Part shown: in pieces, positions 49,347 through 62,200 of the stretch | Position numbering within the stretch: position 1 is the first letter of the stretch | Layout of the letters: each line of letters opens with the position of its first letter | Origin: Gossypium raimondii | Lineage: Eukaryota; Streptophyta; Magnoliopsida; Malvales; Malvaceae | Reading direction: 5' to 3' | Assembly (NCBI RefSeq): GCF_025698545.1 | Contig: NC_068569.1 | Coordinates: forward strand, 4,774,001 to 4,838,000 | DNA length: 64,000 bases | Position numbers and translations under genes: made by a program | The notes under the pieces: generated by a model | What the model was told of the DNA's origin: nothing | Databases searched by the model: none | Seen by the model: the letters and a program-made list of their open reading frames with translations, nothing else

Positions 49347-50894
49347 ATGTCGGTGGATCTGATGAGATATCCAAAGGTAGATGATCAGATGACCATACAA
49401 GAGGTTGCAGCACAAGGCTTGAAGAGCATGGAGCACCTGATCCGCCTCCTTTCTCACCAGTCAATCCACGTCGAGTGCACCGACGTCGCCGACCTTACCG
49501 TCTCTAAGTTCAAAAAGGTCATCAAACTACTCAACCGAACCGGGCACGCCAGGTTCAGACGCGGACCGATTCACTCGTCATCTTCCCCGTCAACATCCTC
49601 TGCTTCACTCCCTATTCCTGATTCACACAAGGATCTCACTCTATATCCGATTCCTATTGCAACACGGGTGACCAGAAATCCACCAACGGTTTCAGATCCG
49701 ATTAGTTTCGTTCAATCGCAGGCACCGTGTTTGACTCTCGACTTTACAAAACCTAACTGTTTTAGCGCCACCACTCGAAGTACTGAGTTAGAGTTTACGA
49801 AAGACAGTTTCAGCATTTCTTCGAACTCTTCTTTTATGTCTTCCGCCATCACCGGGGATGGCAGCGTTTCGAACGGGAAGAAAGCGTCCTCTCTATTTTT
49901 TACTCTGGAACCAGCCGCTTCCGCGGAAAAACCACCGCTATCCTCCGCTCCATACAAGAAGAGGTGCCACGAACATAACCACTCCGATAACATCTCCGGA
50001 TCCGGCAACGGCAAGTGCCATTGCTCAAAGCGAAGGTGATCCTTCCATTTTTCTAGTTATTTTAATCTACATGGCGTATTTTATCAGTCAACTTTAGCTT
50101 TTGACTTTATTGGATACCGTAAGAAAGTTGAATAATTTAACCGAATTTGCTTTGCGAGTCATTAAACCGAGTGGGGACTAAAAGGTCTGGGTAGAGGCGT
50201 AGAGCTGGACTCCTCTCGATTTTCGGGAGTTTTTGGTCAACGTTGGTGGGTGTTGACCAGCATCAAAATTTCAAATTTTGGTAAATAGATTATTTATAGA
50301 TGACTTTTCCGTCTTATTAGGTTGTTTTGAAACCTCTGTACACGACTCACTATAGCGCTTTAAATGAGTGATTGGAAATCCAAAATACTATTCACATTTC
50401 ACATCACTGTATCATGAATAATTATTTCTTAGTAACATTTTGTAACAATTGTGAAGTCCATGTGTTCTTCAATTTTTCAGGAAAAATAGGGTGAAGAAAG
50501 TAATCAGAGTTCCGGCCATCAGTTCGAAGATCGCCGATATTCCAGCTGACGAGTATTCTTGGAGGAAATACGGGCAAAAGCCGATCAAAGGCTCGCCATA
50601 CCCACGGTAACTACTGTAGTATTCAATCTTCAACTTGTTATCACTAGATTATCAATCGGGTGACACGGCATTTCTAGGATTCCTTCTGATTTTGAGTTTT
50701 GTGATGACCTTTTCAGGGGATATTATAAATGCAGTGCCTTCCGTGGCTGCCCCGCCAGGAAACACGTGGAGCGAGACTCGGATGATCCCTCTATGTTGAT
50801 TGTAACATACGAATGGGAGCACCGTCACTCTGAACCCGCGATGGAGAAGAACATGGTTCCTGCCGAGGGATTGGTTTTCGAGTCGACGAGATAA
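49347..50894 (+). CDS. Group IId WRKY transcription factor (WRKY7/11/15/17 type)
   Basis: Nuclear DNA-binding regulator of W-box promoters; group IId members act in defence and bind calmodulin (family knowledge). Exons 49347-50035, 50481-50606 and 50717-50894 join in phase to 330 aa. The N-terminus [15 protein letters not shown]...[15 protein letters not shown] and the calmodulin-binding C-motif [19 protein letters not shown] are group IId marks. A basic nuclear-localisation stretch ([15 protein letters not shown]) precedes the WRKY domain: [20 protein letters not shown], then zinc ligands C-X5-C-X23-H-X-H ([17 protein letters not shown] ... HRH). The intron after SPYPR is at the position conserved in group IId genes. 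The usual EGEHRH reads EWEHRH here. Complete, with stop TAA at 50892. Confidence 0.95.
50235..50258. promoter_or_regulatory. Inverted pair of W-boxes in WRKY intron 1
   Basis: GGTCAA (50235-50240) and TTGACC (50253-50258) face each other across 12 bp inside intron 1. TTGAC[C/T] is the WRKY binding core, so self- or cross-regulation by WRKY proteins is possible (inference). Confidence 0.5.
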
Positions 50895-51714
50895 ACTCAT
50901 ATTAAATATTTAAACCAAGAAAGTAAAAATAATAATAATAAAAAAGATGTAGACTTTTGTAATATTTTGTAGTTGAGGGGGCTGTACGCAAATTTGTTAT
51001 GGTTTTTCTCCCAAACAAAAAAATAGTTTAGTTGAGATTGCGCCATGTGCGTTTTATTCTTTATTCCTTAAAATGAAATTAGAAAAATGACAATTGCGCC
51101 ATTGTGTGTTTGTTTAATTTCAACATTGGTGATGAAATGAGGTTCTGTGCGAGTGAATATGAGATGGTAACGGAAGATTGGGAGTGGGTATAAAATATAG
51201 GTTAGCTGAGCCACTCCCTTAATGGCAAAGGACATGACAAGTAAGTATGTCAATGAAAGTCGTCCAGTGGTATTAGTAGGTTTTTCTCATAATAGATTTG
51301 ATCCACGAAGTGTGAAGCTTAATTGTATGGCCTTCTTCCATTTCAGCTTTTTAGCAATTATTGTGTTACATATAGGTAGTTGGTGAGGCAGGCGGGTTCA
51401 GTTTAGTTAGCGCCACGGCTAGAGAGGAAAGTGTGGCTCTCAAGTTTTGAAGAACTATAGCATTTCTCTCAACCTCTCTTCTAGTTTGAATACGTCATAA
51501 CAATCTCACATCGTATGAGCATGACCGATGATGAAAGCATAAACACGAAACTAGTGACAATGAACAGCACTTGCAAAATCTATGTAAACAAGATAATAAA
51601 AATGTAATACCTCCTACCCATATTCATCTTCGAAATAAGGTATGAGGCATTACTAGATTTTACCGAATTAATTTTCTATTATTACGAGTTAAATACTATT
51701 CATTTATCGAAACA
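50895..51714. other. WRKY 3' UTR and spacer
   Basis: Holds the 3' UTR of the WRKY gene and intergenic DNA up to the LTR-type block. No gene seen. Confidence 0.5.
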
Positions 51715-52536
51715 TGTCATGACGTCCCTTGGTTGGGCCTCCGAAACCCAAAACATATATCGGCACCAAATCGGGATTAAACCGAAATCATAAGAAATTT
51801 TTCGCAAAATTTCAAAGTTTTTATTTTTTGAACTCAATATAACCCCTTCATAAATTTCTAACATTCCCTGCAATTTTAAACCGAGACTAATCTAACACAA
51901 CCAATCCATTTCAACATATTTTCTAGATAGATTTAACATATTCATAAGATAACCTCATCACATACCAAAACCAAAATTTGTTAGTCATACCAATGGCTAA
52001 CCATATATTCATTTCACATTAACATTTACTTTATTAGCTTATACATGCAATTGATTTCTAAAATAAAGTTTCTTTATATACCGAAATATTGAGGTTGATA
52101 GTGTGATACGTCTCTGACCGAATCCGACCTCCGAGCTCTTAACACTACAAAACAGGAGAAAAAGAAACAGGGTAAGCACTTTGTGCTTAGTAAGCTCATG
52201 TAACAAGAATTATAATTACCTAATATTTTCAATACAATGCAATAAACATTCATACATCCACTCAATACATCATTCCCCTAACATGCACAAACTCAACATT
52301 TAAGTTAGTTCAATAATTTCATGTATCAATAATATATATATCACGATTGATGAGCTCATCAATACCATGATTTTCATTCCATTGTTATTTTTTCATATTT
52401 ATCCCGTTGAACTTCTTGGAATTTTGATGGATTTTCAAGGGTACACTTTAGTGTACAAATCCGGGTCCGTCAATTCATATTCATGTACGCACATTTCCAT
52501 TTCAGAGAGCACACTCCCGCGAACCTCATCTTTACA

Positions 52537-55295
52537 GCGGGATTACCAGTCCAGGCTAAATCCCCTGTAATATAAACTCATAGAGTATTGTCGGGATTAC
52601 TAGTCCAGGCTAAATCTGTAACACCCCTTACCCGAGACCGTCACCGGAATCTAGTACGAGATGTTATCCAATTTAACTTACCAATTCGGAGCATAAAAAA
52701 ATTGCTTTTAAAATTATATTCACTGTTCACAACAAAACTGTCTACCTGCGTGACTTTCACTAATTTAATTATAACTCGAGTTACAGAACTCAAAATTTAA
52801 ATCCGTAAATTTTCCCTGAAACTAGACTCATATTACTACTTACCATAAAATTTTCAGAATTTTGACTTGGCCAATTAGTACAGTTTATTCATTAAAGTAT
52901 CCCTGTTTCATAGCTCGACAGATCTGACCTCTCGGCACTAAAATCAATTATCTCTTTGTACAGAATACATATAAGGTTATCGTTTTTCTTTTGAAAATAG
53001 ACTCACTAAGAAATCTACACATATAAATTATGACCCATAATTCTTTCTGTACAATTTATAATGATTTTCTAAAGTCAGAACAGGGACTTCAAAACCATTC
53101 TGACCCTGTCTCACTAAAATTCAAATATCTCAAAATACAGAATTCCTTTTCCTACATCGTTTCTTTCATATAAAAATAGACTTGATAAGCTTTAATTCCA
53201 TATATAATTCACTCTCTAATTCCATTTCTACTATTTATGGTGAATTTTACATTCACGTCACTGCTGCTGTCAAAGAAACTACTTCTTTGAATTAGTTACC
53301 ATTTACACATACATAATACCAAAACATAATCTTTACTAACCATTTCAATAGCTAATCTTAGCCATATCATTTGATCATGCTCAAAATGATTAAGACTCTA
53401 TACATGCCATAGTTCAAACATTTTGAAAAGCACATAATACCGAGATGGCTATGATAGTGTGATCTGAGCTCCGACGGTCCACTATTCGATCAAGTTCAAA
53501 TCACTATAAAACAAAGGAAAGAAAGAGATGTGTAAGCTATAAATAGCTTAGTAAGTTACATGTAAACAATAATTACTCATTTAATAATTAACACTTTTAA
53601 CATATAACTAATCAAAACATTTCTTAGCAATTTCAATCACTTACACATGCACAATCTTACCAATTCACTTGCATATACATTTTCACACTTAACATTTCAT
53701 ATTCACTTTAATTCATTATTAATCCCGTTGAGCAGTTGGAATATACACGGATACGTAGAGATTTAGCACATAAGTGCCACAATCGATATGTAGCCGGGCT
53801 ACCACTGAAATGTAGCCAAGCTACCATGATCAATAACACTGAAATGTCCACGGGCCGCTCACACAAGTCGTCGGTGTTTGCAACACATGCTAGATCACCC
53901 AAGACCGGGACTCACTGTAACATCTTGTAACATCTGTAACATTGGTCTCTAGTGACATGTCACTTGTATCCAATTCTATTCCTAAGTTCAACCGAATTTA
54001 CACTTAACACTTTATTACTTGAATAATTCATGAACAATTTTCCTTCCACATTCAATATTAATTCACATATCAAATATAATTCACAATTTATACAAATATA
54101 ACTATTATTTACATATAACTTACCTCGGATGCAAAACGACTATTTTTTGTAATTTAGTCGATAACTTTCTCTTTTCCGATCACTTCCACTATTTCTTCTT
54201 TCTTGATCTATATTAACACAATTTAATACATTTTATCAACATTTCATTCAAATACAATTCATACACAACATTTTGGCAAATTTACATTTTTCCCGAAACT
54301 TTTCAAAATTCCACTTTTGTCCCTAAGCTCGTAAAAATAAAATTCACTAAATTTTAAATTTCAAACTTCACTAAATCATATTTCATGCTCATAACAGCCC
54401 TCAATTTCACAAAATCACAACTTTATGCACACTTTACCATCTTTCACAATTTAGCCCTTTTCAACATTTCCATCAAAATTCATCTAGTAAAACTTGTAAT
54501 TAACACTTCAAACATTCATTATCTAACATCACTAATCAATTTACAATTATATCATGAATGGGTAAATTTTCAAACTTTAATTTCATTTAAATTAAATAGT
54601 AGAAACATGAAATTCAAGCTTCAATAAGCATAAAATACAAAAATAATTAAAAGCAGGCAAGAAATCACTTACAATTGAGCTTAGGAAGTTCAAGAACCCT
54701 AGCTATGGTGACATGAATTTTTTGGCAGCAAACGTCTGATTTTAAGAAGATGAACACTTGTTTTCATCTTTATTTTGTCTTTATTCAATTTGGACAAAAA
54801 TACCCTTGACCCATTACTTAGATATTTTTCTAGAAATACCCTTTTGTGTCCATAACACTAATTTATGGTCTAATTGCCACATAAACACTTCCAATTTCAT
54901 GCAATAATTCAATTAAGTCATTTAATCACTAATTAGACACACTTTGCATTTTTTTCAATTTAGTCCTAAAAATTCAATTAAGCACTAAAGCATTAAAATT
55001 TCCTATCCATATTTTCACACAATATTTCAATCAATCAGTAACTAATAAAAATTTATAAAATTAAACTATTTCACTTCGGATTTGTGGTTACGAAACCACT
55101 ATTCCGATTAGGCCCTATTTCGGGCTATCACAAAATCCCCTGCAACAACAATTACTCTCATGAGCTTGGATCTGAATTACAAGTCCAGGCTAAATTAGGA
55201 CCCTAATTCGGATTACCTGTTCAGGCTAAATCCAATTTCCACATATTCTTCGGGAGGGCTATATCAGAATAGGATCACCCGTCCGGGCTAGATCC
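52537..55295. repeat. Degenerate minisatellite GATTACNAGTCCAGGCTAAATC split by copy A
   Basis: Units occur at 52537-52560, 52591-52616, 55171-55195, 55207-55232 and 55271-55295, each with a variant of GATTACCAGTCCAGGCTAAA followed by a variable spacer. Copy A is inserted within the second unit. The array belongs to copy B. Confidence 0.8.
52617..55132 (-). mobile_element. Nested 2516-bp LTR-type element (copy A) with AAATC target duplication
   Basis: Starts TGTAACACCCCTTACCCGAG and ends CGGGCTATCACA. The pentamer AAATC flanks it exactly (52612-52616 and 55133-55137), diagnostic of LTR-retrotransposon integration. Removing it restores an uninterrupted GTCCAGGCTAAATCCCCTG host repeat like the one at 52550-52567. 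No gag/pol frame is visible, so a solo LTR is most likely. Landmark words (CCCTGAAACTAGACTCAT, CTAAAGTCAGAACAGGG) are shared with copy B and the copies after 61 kb. Confidence 0.82.
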
Positions 55296-57160
55296 TTTTT
55301 ACCATCAATTCCTTTTCAAAGATCCATCGAATTTTCCTTCCATTCAACCGGGATTTATTTTCTCTTTTCATCAAGAATATCAATACTTCATCAATTATCA
55401 TACAATAAACATCCAAATCATATTCACATCAAGAAAAATATATTTCAAGCATTTAAGAATATAATTCAAGTTACACGAACTTACCTCGATACTTGTTGGT
55501 AAACAAAAAAATCTACTAATCTCGAACTTTTTCTTTTATTCGATCTAACCCGTACTTGAATTTTCGGATCTAAATAAATAAATCTAATCATTAATCTAAT
55601 ACATTTCATGTTCATATGTAACATTCTCAATAATTTCATTATTATTTATAGTGCATTCAAAGTCGTCTCAATTGAGTCATAGTCACTAAATTATTTATAT
55701 ATTGAGCTATGGAACTCCAAATTAAGATCTGCTAATTTTCCCTGAAACTAGACTCACATATTTTCTTACCATAAAAATTAATTATCTCATTATAAAAAAT
55801 TTGGATGATGTTATCGTTTATTTATTTTGAAAATAGACTCATTAAAGATTTTAAACATATAAATTTAAGTCCCTAATTATTTTTGTCCAATTTTTGATGA
55901 TTTTCCAAAGTCAGAATAGGGGAACCCGAATTTATTCTGACCTTGTCTCACAAAATCTATTATATCTCATGATTTACAATTTTATTGCTTACACTGTTTC
56001 TTTTATAAGAAACTAGACTCAATAAGCTTTAATTTCATGTTTTATTCATCCTCTAATTCAATCTCTACAATTTTTGGTGATTTTTCAAAGTTAGACAACT
56101 CCTGCTGTCCAAAACTGTTTTAGTGCATGATGTTAATTACTATTTTCCCCCTAAGCTTTCAATAAATGATAGTTTCATCCCTACTCAATTAACCTCTCAA
56201 TTGAGCTGATTTTTCTCAATTAATGGTTTATTCTATCACTTTAAACTACTTTATAACTTTTGGAAATTAGAATTTTAGCACTAGACTTTAATTCCAAACT
56301 TTTTCACAATTAGGTCCCACAAATCAATTTCTATTGAAATTACTTAATAAAATCATCTCATAAACAAATTAAAGCTTCAATTTCATGCTATTTGATCATA
56401 AACTTACTGCACTTAATCATGGTGACTTTCAATTTTATTAATGAAATCAAAAACTAATGAATTTAGTAATAGGACCTAGTTGTAAAAGTCTTAGAAACAC
56501 AAAAATTACAAGAACAAGGCAAGGATTAACTCACTTGGTGCAAAAATTATGAAAAACCAGCTTGAATAAACCCTTAGAACGTTTTTGGCTGATGAGAATG
56601 TAGAAAAATAAAGATAATTCTAGATATTCCAATTTGGTCCCGTTTTTATGTTAATAAAATTTGTTATTTTCTCATTTTACCCTTATTTCACTAATTCTCT
56701 TGATTTTTCTCAGCTTATGCCGCCCAAAATATCTTCTTTTGGGCTTATTTGTAATTTATGTCCCTCCTCATTTAACAATTGAGCTATTTAATTCTTCTAG
56801 TAACTTTTACACCTTTTTCAATTTAGTTTTTTTCACTTAATTGACTACCCAAACATTAAAATTTTCTAACGAAATTTTAAATTTTAATACCATATTACTA
56901 ACATTTCATAAATATTTATAAAAATATTTTTGACTCGGTTTTATGAGATCGAGGTCCCGATACCTTGTTTTTACCCAATTTCTTTAATAATTTCTTTTTC
57001 TCACTAACAACTAAATCGGTAAAATTTTTCTATCGAAATTTTTATATGATTTTCCTATCATATCAATTCTCATGCAAAAATATTAAAATAAATTTCTCTT
57101 TAAATCGGATTTGTGGTTACGAAAGTACTATTCTGATAATCTTGAATTTAGGCCATTACA

Positions 57161-58554
57161 AAAAGGAAATACCAGGCCAATTGAAATTAAAATTATATTG
57201 TTTCTTTCGGAAGTTAAAGGTAAGTAATGGAATTTTCAAATGTGCGTGCATGAAGGGCAGTCTGCTGGATGAGTTTACGTATGTGCCTCTTTCATAGGAC
57301 CACAAAGTTAAAAAGGAGACACAATTGCAGTTTAGCAAGGCAAGCACTAAATTCAACGGGGACTTAATTCCCGCAATGTTGTATAGGGCAGCAGTCTGTT
57401 GTCTCCAGAAGAGCCACCACCAATCTTTGCTTTTTATTCAAGTGGCCAGTCTTTTGGCTGGTTGATGCTTCCTCCTTCTACCTTCGGTGGCTTTCCTTCC
57501 ACCCCTGTGAGCGAGATGGAATACTCGGAGGTGCGGTGGTGAAGATCTCGATCGGGGTTGCTCATGGCTTTGCATTTTTCCAGCGGCCTGATCTCCATGT
57601 TCTAGTAAGAAATAATAAAGGAGAACATCTTATCCTTTCAGGCATTGTTTATTTCTTTAGGATTTAATTATTTTTAATTTATGCCCAAGCTACAAAAACT
57701 ATTTTGTAGCCAAAATCAACAAGAAAGCTAGCTGCAGCCATGGCCGTGGGAGAATAATATTCATGGGCCGGTTTCGAACTTGTGAAATTTATATATAATA
57801 ATCAATCCATTTCAAAACAATTTATATGATCACTGTTTAAGCGACACGATCATATGTTTCAACTCACAATCTGTGGTCAACGATATTGGTCAATCAGTGA
57901 CAAATTGCATAGTTCAAAAGGTTACCGTTGACATTTTGATAACAAATTTCGATAGAGAAACAATAACCATTATATTATTTTCTGCTGTGATGTGCAAACT
58001 ATAAGGCTTTTTTTTTGGGGGGGGGGGGCGGACTAGTTGGAAAGAAATTCTGATTATATTTATATCCCTGCACGTCGTGTTAAAAAACCAACCAAGTCAT
58101 TTCTGATTGAATAATAACGCTATTAATAATTAATGTCACCACCTTGGAAGTTGGAACATCTTCGACCACCACGTGCTACTATGTCCATTAGTTATGCTTC
58201 ATTCTGTGAGTGGAGAGCTGTAGTGACTAGGGTGGTTGGAATTTAGGTTCTTAGAGCTTGAGATGGAGAGGGTGAGAGAATTTTTGTAAGTGTTTTTGTT
58301 CTTTTCTCAGACATCATGTGTCATTCTAATATTAATTTTGTATCCTTTGAAACTCAATCCAACTATCAATAAATATGATATACAAATTGCAAATAATTTA
58401 TTTATGTCAAAAGTGTGGTCCTCTATATAAGGTAATAATCTTATCAAATCTTAACCTCGCATAAATATCCTTAACTCACAAGATTATCCATAATTTAATA
58501 TATTGTCTCACAGTATTAATAAAATGGAAGTGAATGCAGGTATAACCCATTTTC
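57161..58554. other. Intergenic, no gene recognised
   Basis: Moderately GC-rich patch at 57350-57610, otherwise AT-rich; includes a T9-G12 homopolymer junction at 58008-58028. No coding homology recognised. Confidence 0.4.
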
Positions 58555-59126
58555 AAGTCAATAGCATGGGTTGTACTGGGCAGGTTTCGATAAAATTTAA
58601 GATCCATTTTTATGTTCAGTTTGGATTAAAAATGGATCTATTTTTTAAAAATTCGGTTTAAATAAAAATATTAAAATTTAAACCTAGTTCATCTATATTA
58701 TTTTTTATATTATTATTTTTATATATAATACATCAAATATACTAAAAATATTAAAATAAATGTTTTTTAAGAAATTAAAATAAAATTTTAAAAAACAGGT
58801 GCAACTTAGTAAAAAAATACATCTAAAATAGTAGTAAATTTAACAATAAAACAATAGTTATAAAATATCTGAACAGTAATAATAAAATAGTACCAATATA
58901 ATAGCGACGCTAAAATAATGACAAAACAAAGGCAAAAAGTAGCAGTTTTTTTTTTTTTGTAAATTTAGGTTAGGCCGGACCCAAGCTAAAAAGTTTACCC
59001 GTGGCTCAAAATGGGCCTCGTCTTTTTATGCAAGCCAATTTTCTGAATTTATATTTTAATTTAAATTCTTCCACTTTTCGAACGAACCTTCAAATTGAAT
59101 CGAATATCTCAATCCATGATTAGATC
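58555..59126. mobile_element. AT-rich relative of the terminal-inverted-repeat element, copy 3
   Basis: Shows the same block order as 27880-28456: a left GGGTTGTACTGGGCAGG-type end, GATCCATTTTTATG, ATTATTTTTTATATTATTA, a poly-T run, GGCCGGACCCAAGCTAAAA, and a right end AATCCATGATTAGATC. The left terminus is badly decayed, so its edge is approximate. Confidence 0.55.
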
Positions 59127-60100
59127 TAGTCCGTTGGAGTAGTTACATGCATTTACTCTTCTGCTCTTTTTCCTCTACTAATAACATGTTCGGTATGTAG
59201 GGTGAAATTAAACTTATTACCAAGGTCCATATGAAACTTTTTTTTTCTTCTAAATTTATCCAAACACACCATAATTATATTTTCATACAAATCAAGACAG
59301 GAAAACACTTTTTTTTTTCTTCATTTATGATATGAGCATCTTTTGTCAGAGACAAAACTAGAATTTTTATATTGAAGGAACGAAATTAGAAAGAAAAAAA
59401 AAATTTGGAGTCAAAATAACTTTTATTAGTTGAAAATGATAAGATAATAAAAGCATATGACCCTCCCTGTACTGTGAAATAATCACACGTGGTGTTGTCC
59501 CATCCTTAGTACCCTGCTATCTGCACTATAACTATAATACGATCATAATTTCTGATACTCTTTTCTTTTCCCTTTTTTTATTTCAACGGTTGGTTTTTCT
59601 TTTCATATATATTAGTTTAAGAAACTATTTATTAAACAAAATGGGTTAAGCGAATCCGACTTCATAATACGACTCCAATAGTGGGCATACGGAAGTCGGC
59701 ACCACCACCTGCCAACTTCACCATTCTCATAATTTCTTTTTCCTTTCAATTTTAAGATGGTATAATATCATAAATAATCCTTTCAAGCTCATTAAAATTT
59801 CAATATAGTCCATCTATTTTGTAGGTTCAAAGTTAAATCTTAACTTTCATCTTAAAATTGTACCTCTTTTAATACGTGAATATTAAATTTTCATATTGAA
59901 TAAATAATTGTATTTCAATACTTTGACCTTTTAAGTCATATAATAATTTTATTTAAATAAATATGTATAATTAAATATTTTAATTTAAAAAGCAGTTTTT
60001 TAGCATTAAATTTTTATTCGCGTTACTTATTCACCATTTCACCGTTACTTACTTACATTACTTATTCACTTTAAATTTTGCACCAGCCACTTATATGACA
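59127..60100. other. AT-rich spacer
   Basis: No gene or structured repeat recognised. Confidence 0.45.
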
Positions 60101-61031
60101 ATGGAGTTTGTGATACAAAGTGATATGTGTAACATGTCAAGTATATTATATGAAAGTGAATATATGAATGTGTAAAATGAAAATATTATGTATATGTTTA
60201 TGTGATTTAAAATAAATAAATAAAGTGTTATGTGAATAAATGCTTTGGTGAGCTCAAAGGATATATGATATGTGATAACAAAATTATTTTGGAGTTGAAA
60301 GGGGCTAGGAATCGAGTTGGTGTTGCGGGGGTTTGGAGGAGATTAAGAGAGGAGAAATGGGATATGCGATGTGTTTAATGGAGCTCTATTATTACAGTTC
60401 CATTAAAGGTCGAAAGTTCTGTTTTGGCCTAGAGCTCAGCAATGTATCAAAACTATTGAAACTCCTCTAAGACTCATTAAGGAAGGCAAAAGTTATATGT
60501 GAAAGTAAATGTGTGTGTGTAATAATATGTAAAAATAAAGATAAAAGTGAACATGTAAATTAAGCATTAAAAGATATATGTAAATTAAGTGCTTATGTTA
60601 TATTTGTGAAATGAGAGAAATATTTTGATGTGTGAATATGAAAGTTTATTAGTGATAATACATGTGAAGTTAATTTAAATGATTTTATATTTTGGAAAAG
60701 AATTAGAAGTTTAAGTATATTAGTGAAAGAAACTATGTGAATAAGTGTTATTAAAAACTAAGCTATTCATGTAATTTACGCATTTGTTTTAAATGTGTAG
60801 ATAATAGATAAGTTTTAAAAAGATTTGAGGATTACTATTTCAGTTCGGATCACATCACTCCTCAAGCTTCAACTTCAAGTCTTTTGGTATATATATTAGA
60901 TTTTAGTTTGACATGTACTTAGGTTTATTAGTAAGTTATCTCGATTATAAGGAAACAATAGTATGTTTAAGTGATGAGTTTAGTAATTAAATGTTGCATC
61001 TCTTACTCGGGTCGGGTGAGGGATGTTATAG
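60100..61031 (+). mobile_element. LTR-type fragment (copy D), right part only
   Basis: Ends with TACTCGGGTCGGGTGAGGGATGTTATA, close to the complement of the TGTAACACCCCTTACCCGAG start of copy A, so this is the terminal part of a related element in the opposite orientation. The left edge is uncertain; upstream words such as TCAGTTCGGATCACATCA are consistent with the family but weak. Confidence 0.45.
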
Positions 61032-61213
61032 GTCTTCCATGTTTCGATTTCCATTTATATGCTCAAATAAAAAAGATAATATCATACATGATCCCTAAAA
61101 ATGCACGAACTTTTCAATTTAGTCCATCAACTTCAAAATTATATTTAAAATTTATTAGTTTCATCTTAAAATTCTCAATATAGTCCTTAAATTTTATCAA
61201 ATTTTTATAAGTT

Positions 61214-62200
61214 TGTAACAGCTCAATTTTCAGTAGTGTCGGAAACAGTGATTTGGGATCACTAAATCCGACAAATAAGCTTGGAAATTTAATAAATTAA
61301 TAATTATGGGTCAAGTGTGTATTTAGAAGAATTTTTGAATTAGTGAATTTTGTGATTTAAAAAGAATTTAATAGGTAAATTGGGTCTAAAACAAGGTATT
61401 GAGACCTCGAATTCGTAAGCCGAGCCATAAATATTTTTATAAATATTTATGGAGTGTCATTGAGTTAGTATTAAAGTTTCGTTGGAAAATTTTAACGTTG
61501 GGATAGTTAATTAATAAAAAAGGAATAAATTGAAAATAGTGTAAAATTTGTTAAATTGTGATTAAATAGCTTAAGTGACTAATAAGGAGGGATTTAAAAG
61601 CAAATTAGACCCGAATTATATGGGTTGGATGGTTTGGGCAAGAAAATCAACAAGAAAATAAGGAGAAACAATGGCAAAATTGGAAATTTTGCAATTTAAG
61701 CATATAAAACAAAGATAGTAAAGATATAAGTATACGGATTATCGGTGCAAAGATTAAATTGTAAAGTATATAGAAGCATTATGCGAAAAGTGTAAAAGTG
61801 ATATATGTGCATAATATGATTTACCCAAGTAGACGAGATTAGAACTACTAGGATATTAGTGGCATGCCATTAAAGAACCTTAGCGCGCTCTCTGATTATT
61901 AGCACGTTAGTGCTCTCTTATTAGCACATTTGTGCTCTCCGCATAGCACTTTAGTGCTCTCTGTTAATCAGTGCATAATAATGCACCTCTGTATTTGTTT
62001 CGTATATCCGGTGTGTTCTATAAAGTCTATTTTGGGCTAAGAATATGAAATAGTGAATTGAAAATAGAATATGAAATATGTTACAAATATATGGAATATA
62101 TGAGTTATATACTCATGAAATGACTATGGAATGGATATTGCACTTGTATAATGAAATGTGAAATAAATTATGAAAAGCTATTTATATAGCAGGCACGAGA
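61214..62200 (+). mobile_element. LTR-type element (copy C1), truncated by copy C2
   Basis: Begins TGTAACAGCTCAATTTTC and follows the same order of words as C3: GTGTCGGAAACAGTGAT, AGATCACTAAAT-type text, CGAGCCATAAATATTTTTAT, TTAAAGTTTCGTT. It contains an AGCAC...GTGCTCTC minisatellite at 61879-61964 and stops where the next TGTAACAGCC start begins. Confidence 0.65.
61879..61964. repeat. About 22-bp minisatellite of AGCAC-N-GTGCTCTC hairpin units
   Basis: Roughly four units: CTTAGCGCGCTCTCTG, TTAGCACGTTAGTGCTCTC, TTAGCACATTTGTGCTCTC and ATAGCACTTTAGTGCTCTC. Each is a small imperfect palindrome (AGCAC/GTGCT). Confidence 0.85.

Larger units (their letters stand above)
51715..57160 (-). mobile_element. 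Outer LTR-type element (copy B), interrupted by copy A
   Basis: Begins TGTCATGACGTCCCTTGG and ends ...TTAGGCCATTACA, giving TG...CA termini. Without the nested copy A and its extra duplication it is about 2.9 kb. The terminal 5 bp flanks (AAACA and AAAAG) are not an exact duplication. Internal landmarks shared with the other copies include CCCTGAAACTAGACTCA, GAAAATAGACTCATTAAAG and CAAAGTCAGAATAGGGGAACC. No gag/pol ORF was seen, so it behaves like a solo LTR or a large non-coding derivative. Orientation is given relative to copies at 61.2-64 kb, which are inverted. Confidence 0.65.

Noticed and set aside
58008..58028. T9-G12 homopolymer junction as a functional element
   Set aside because: Likely simple-sequence noise or an assembly-prone tract.
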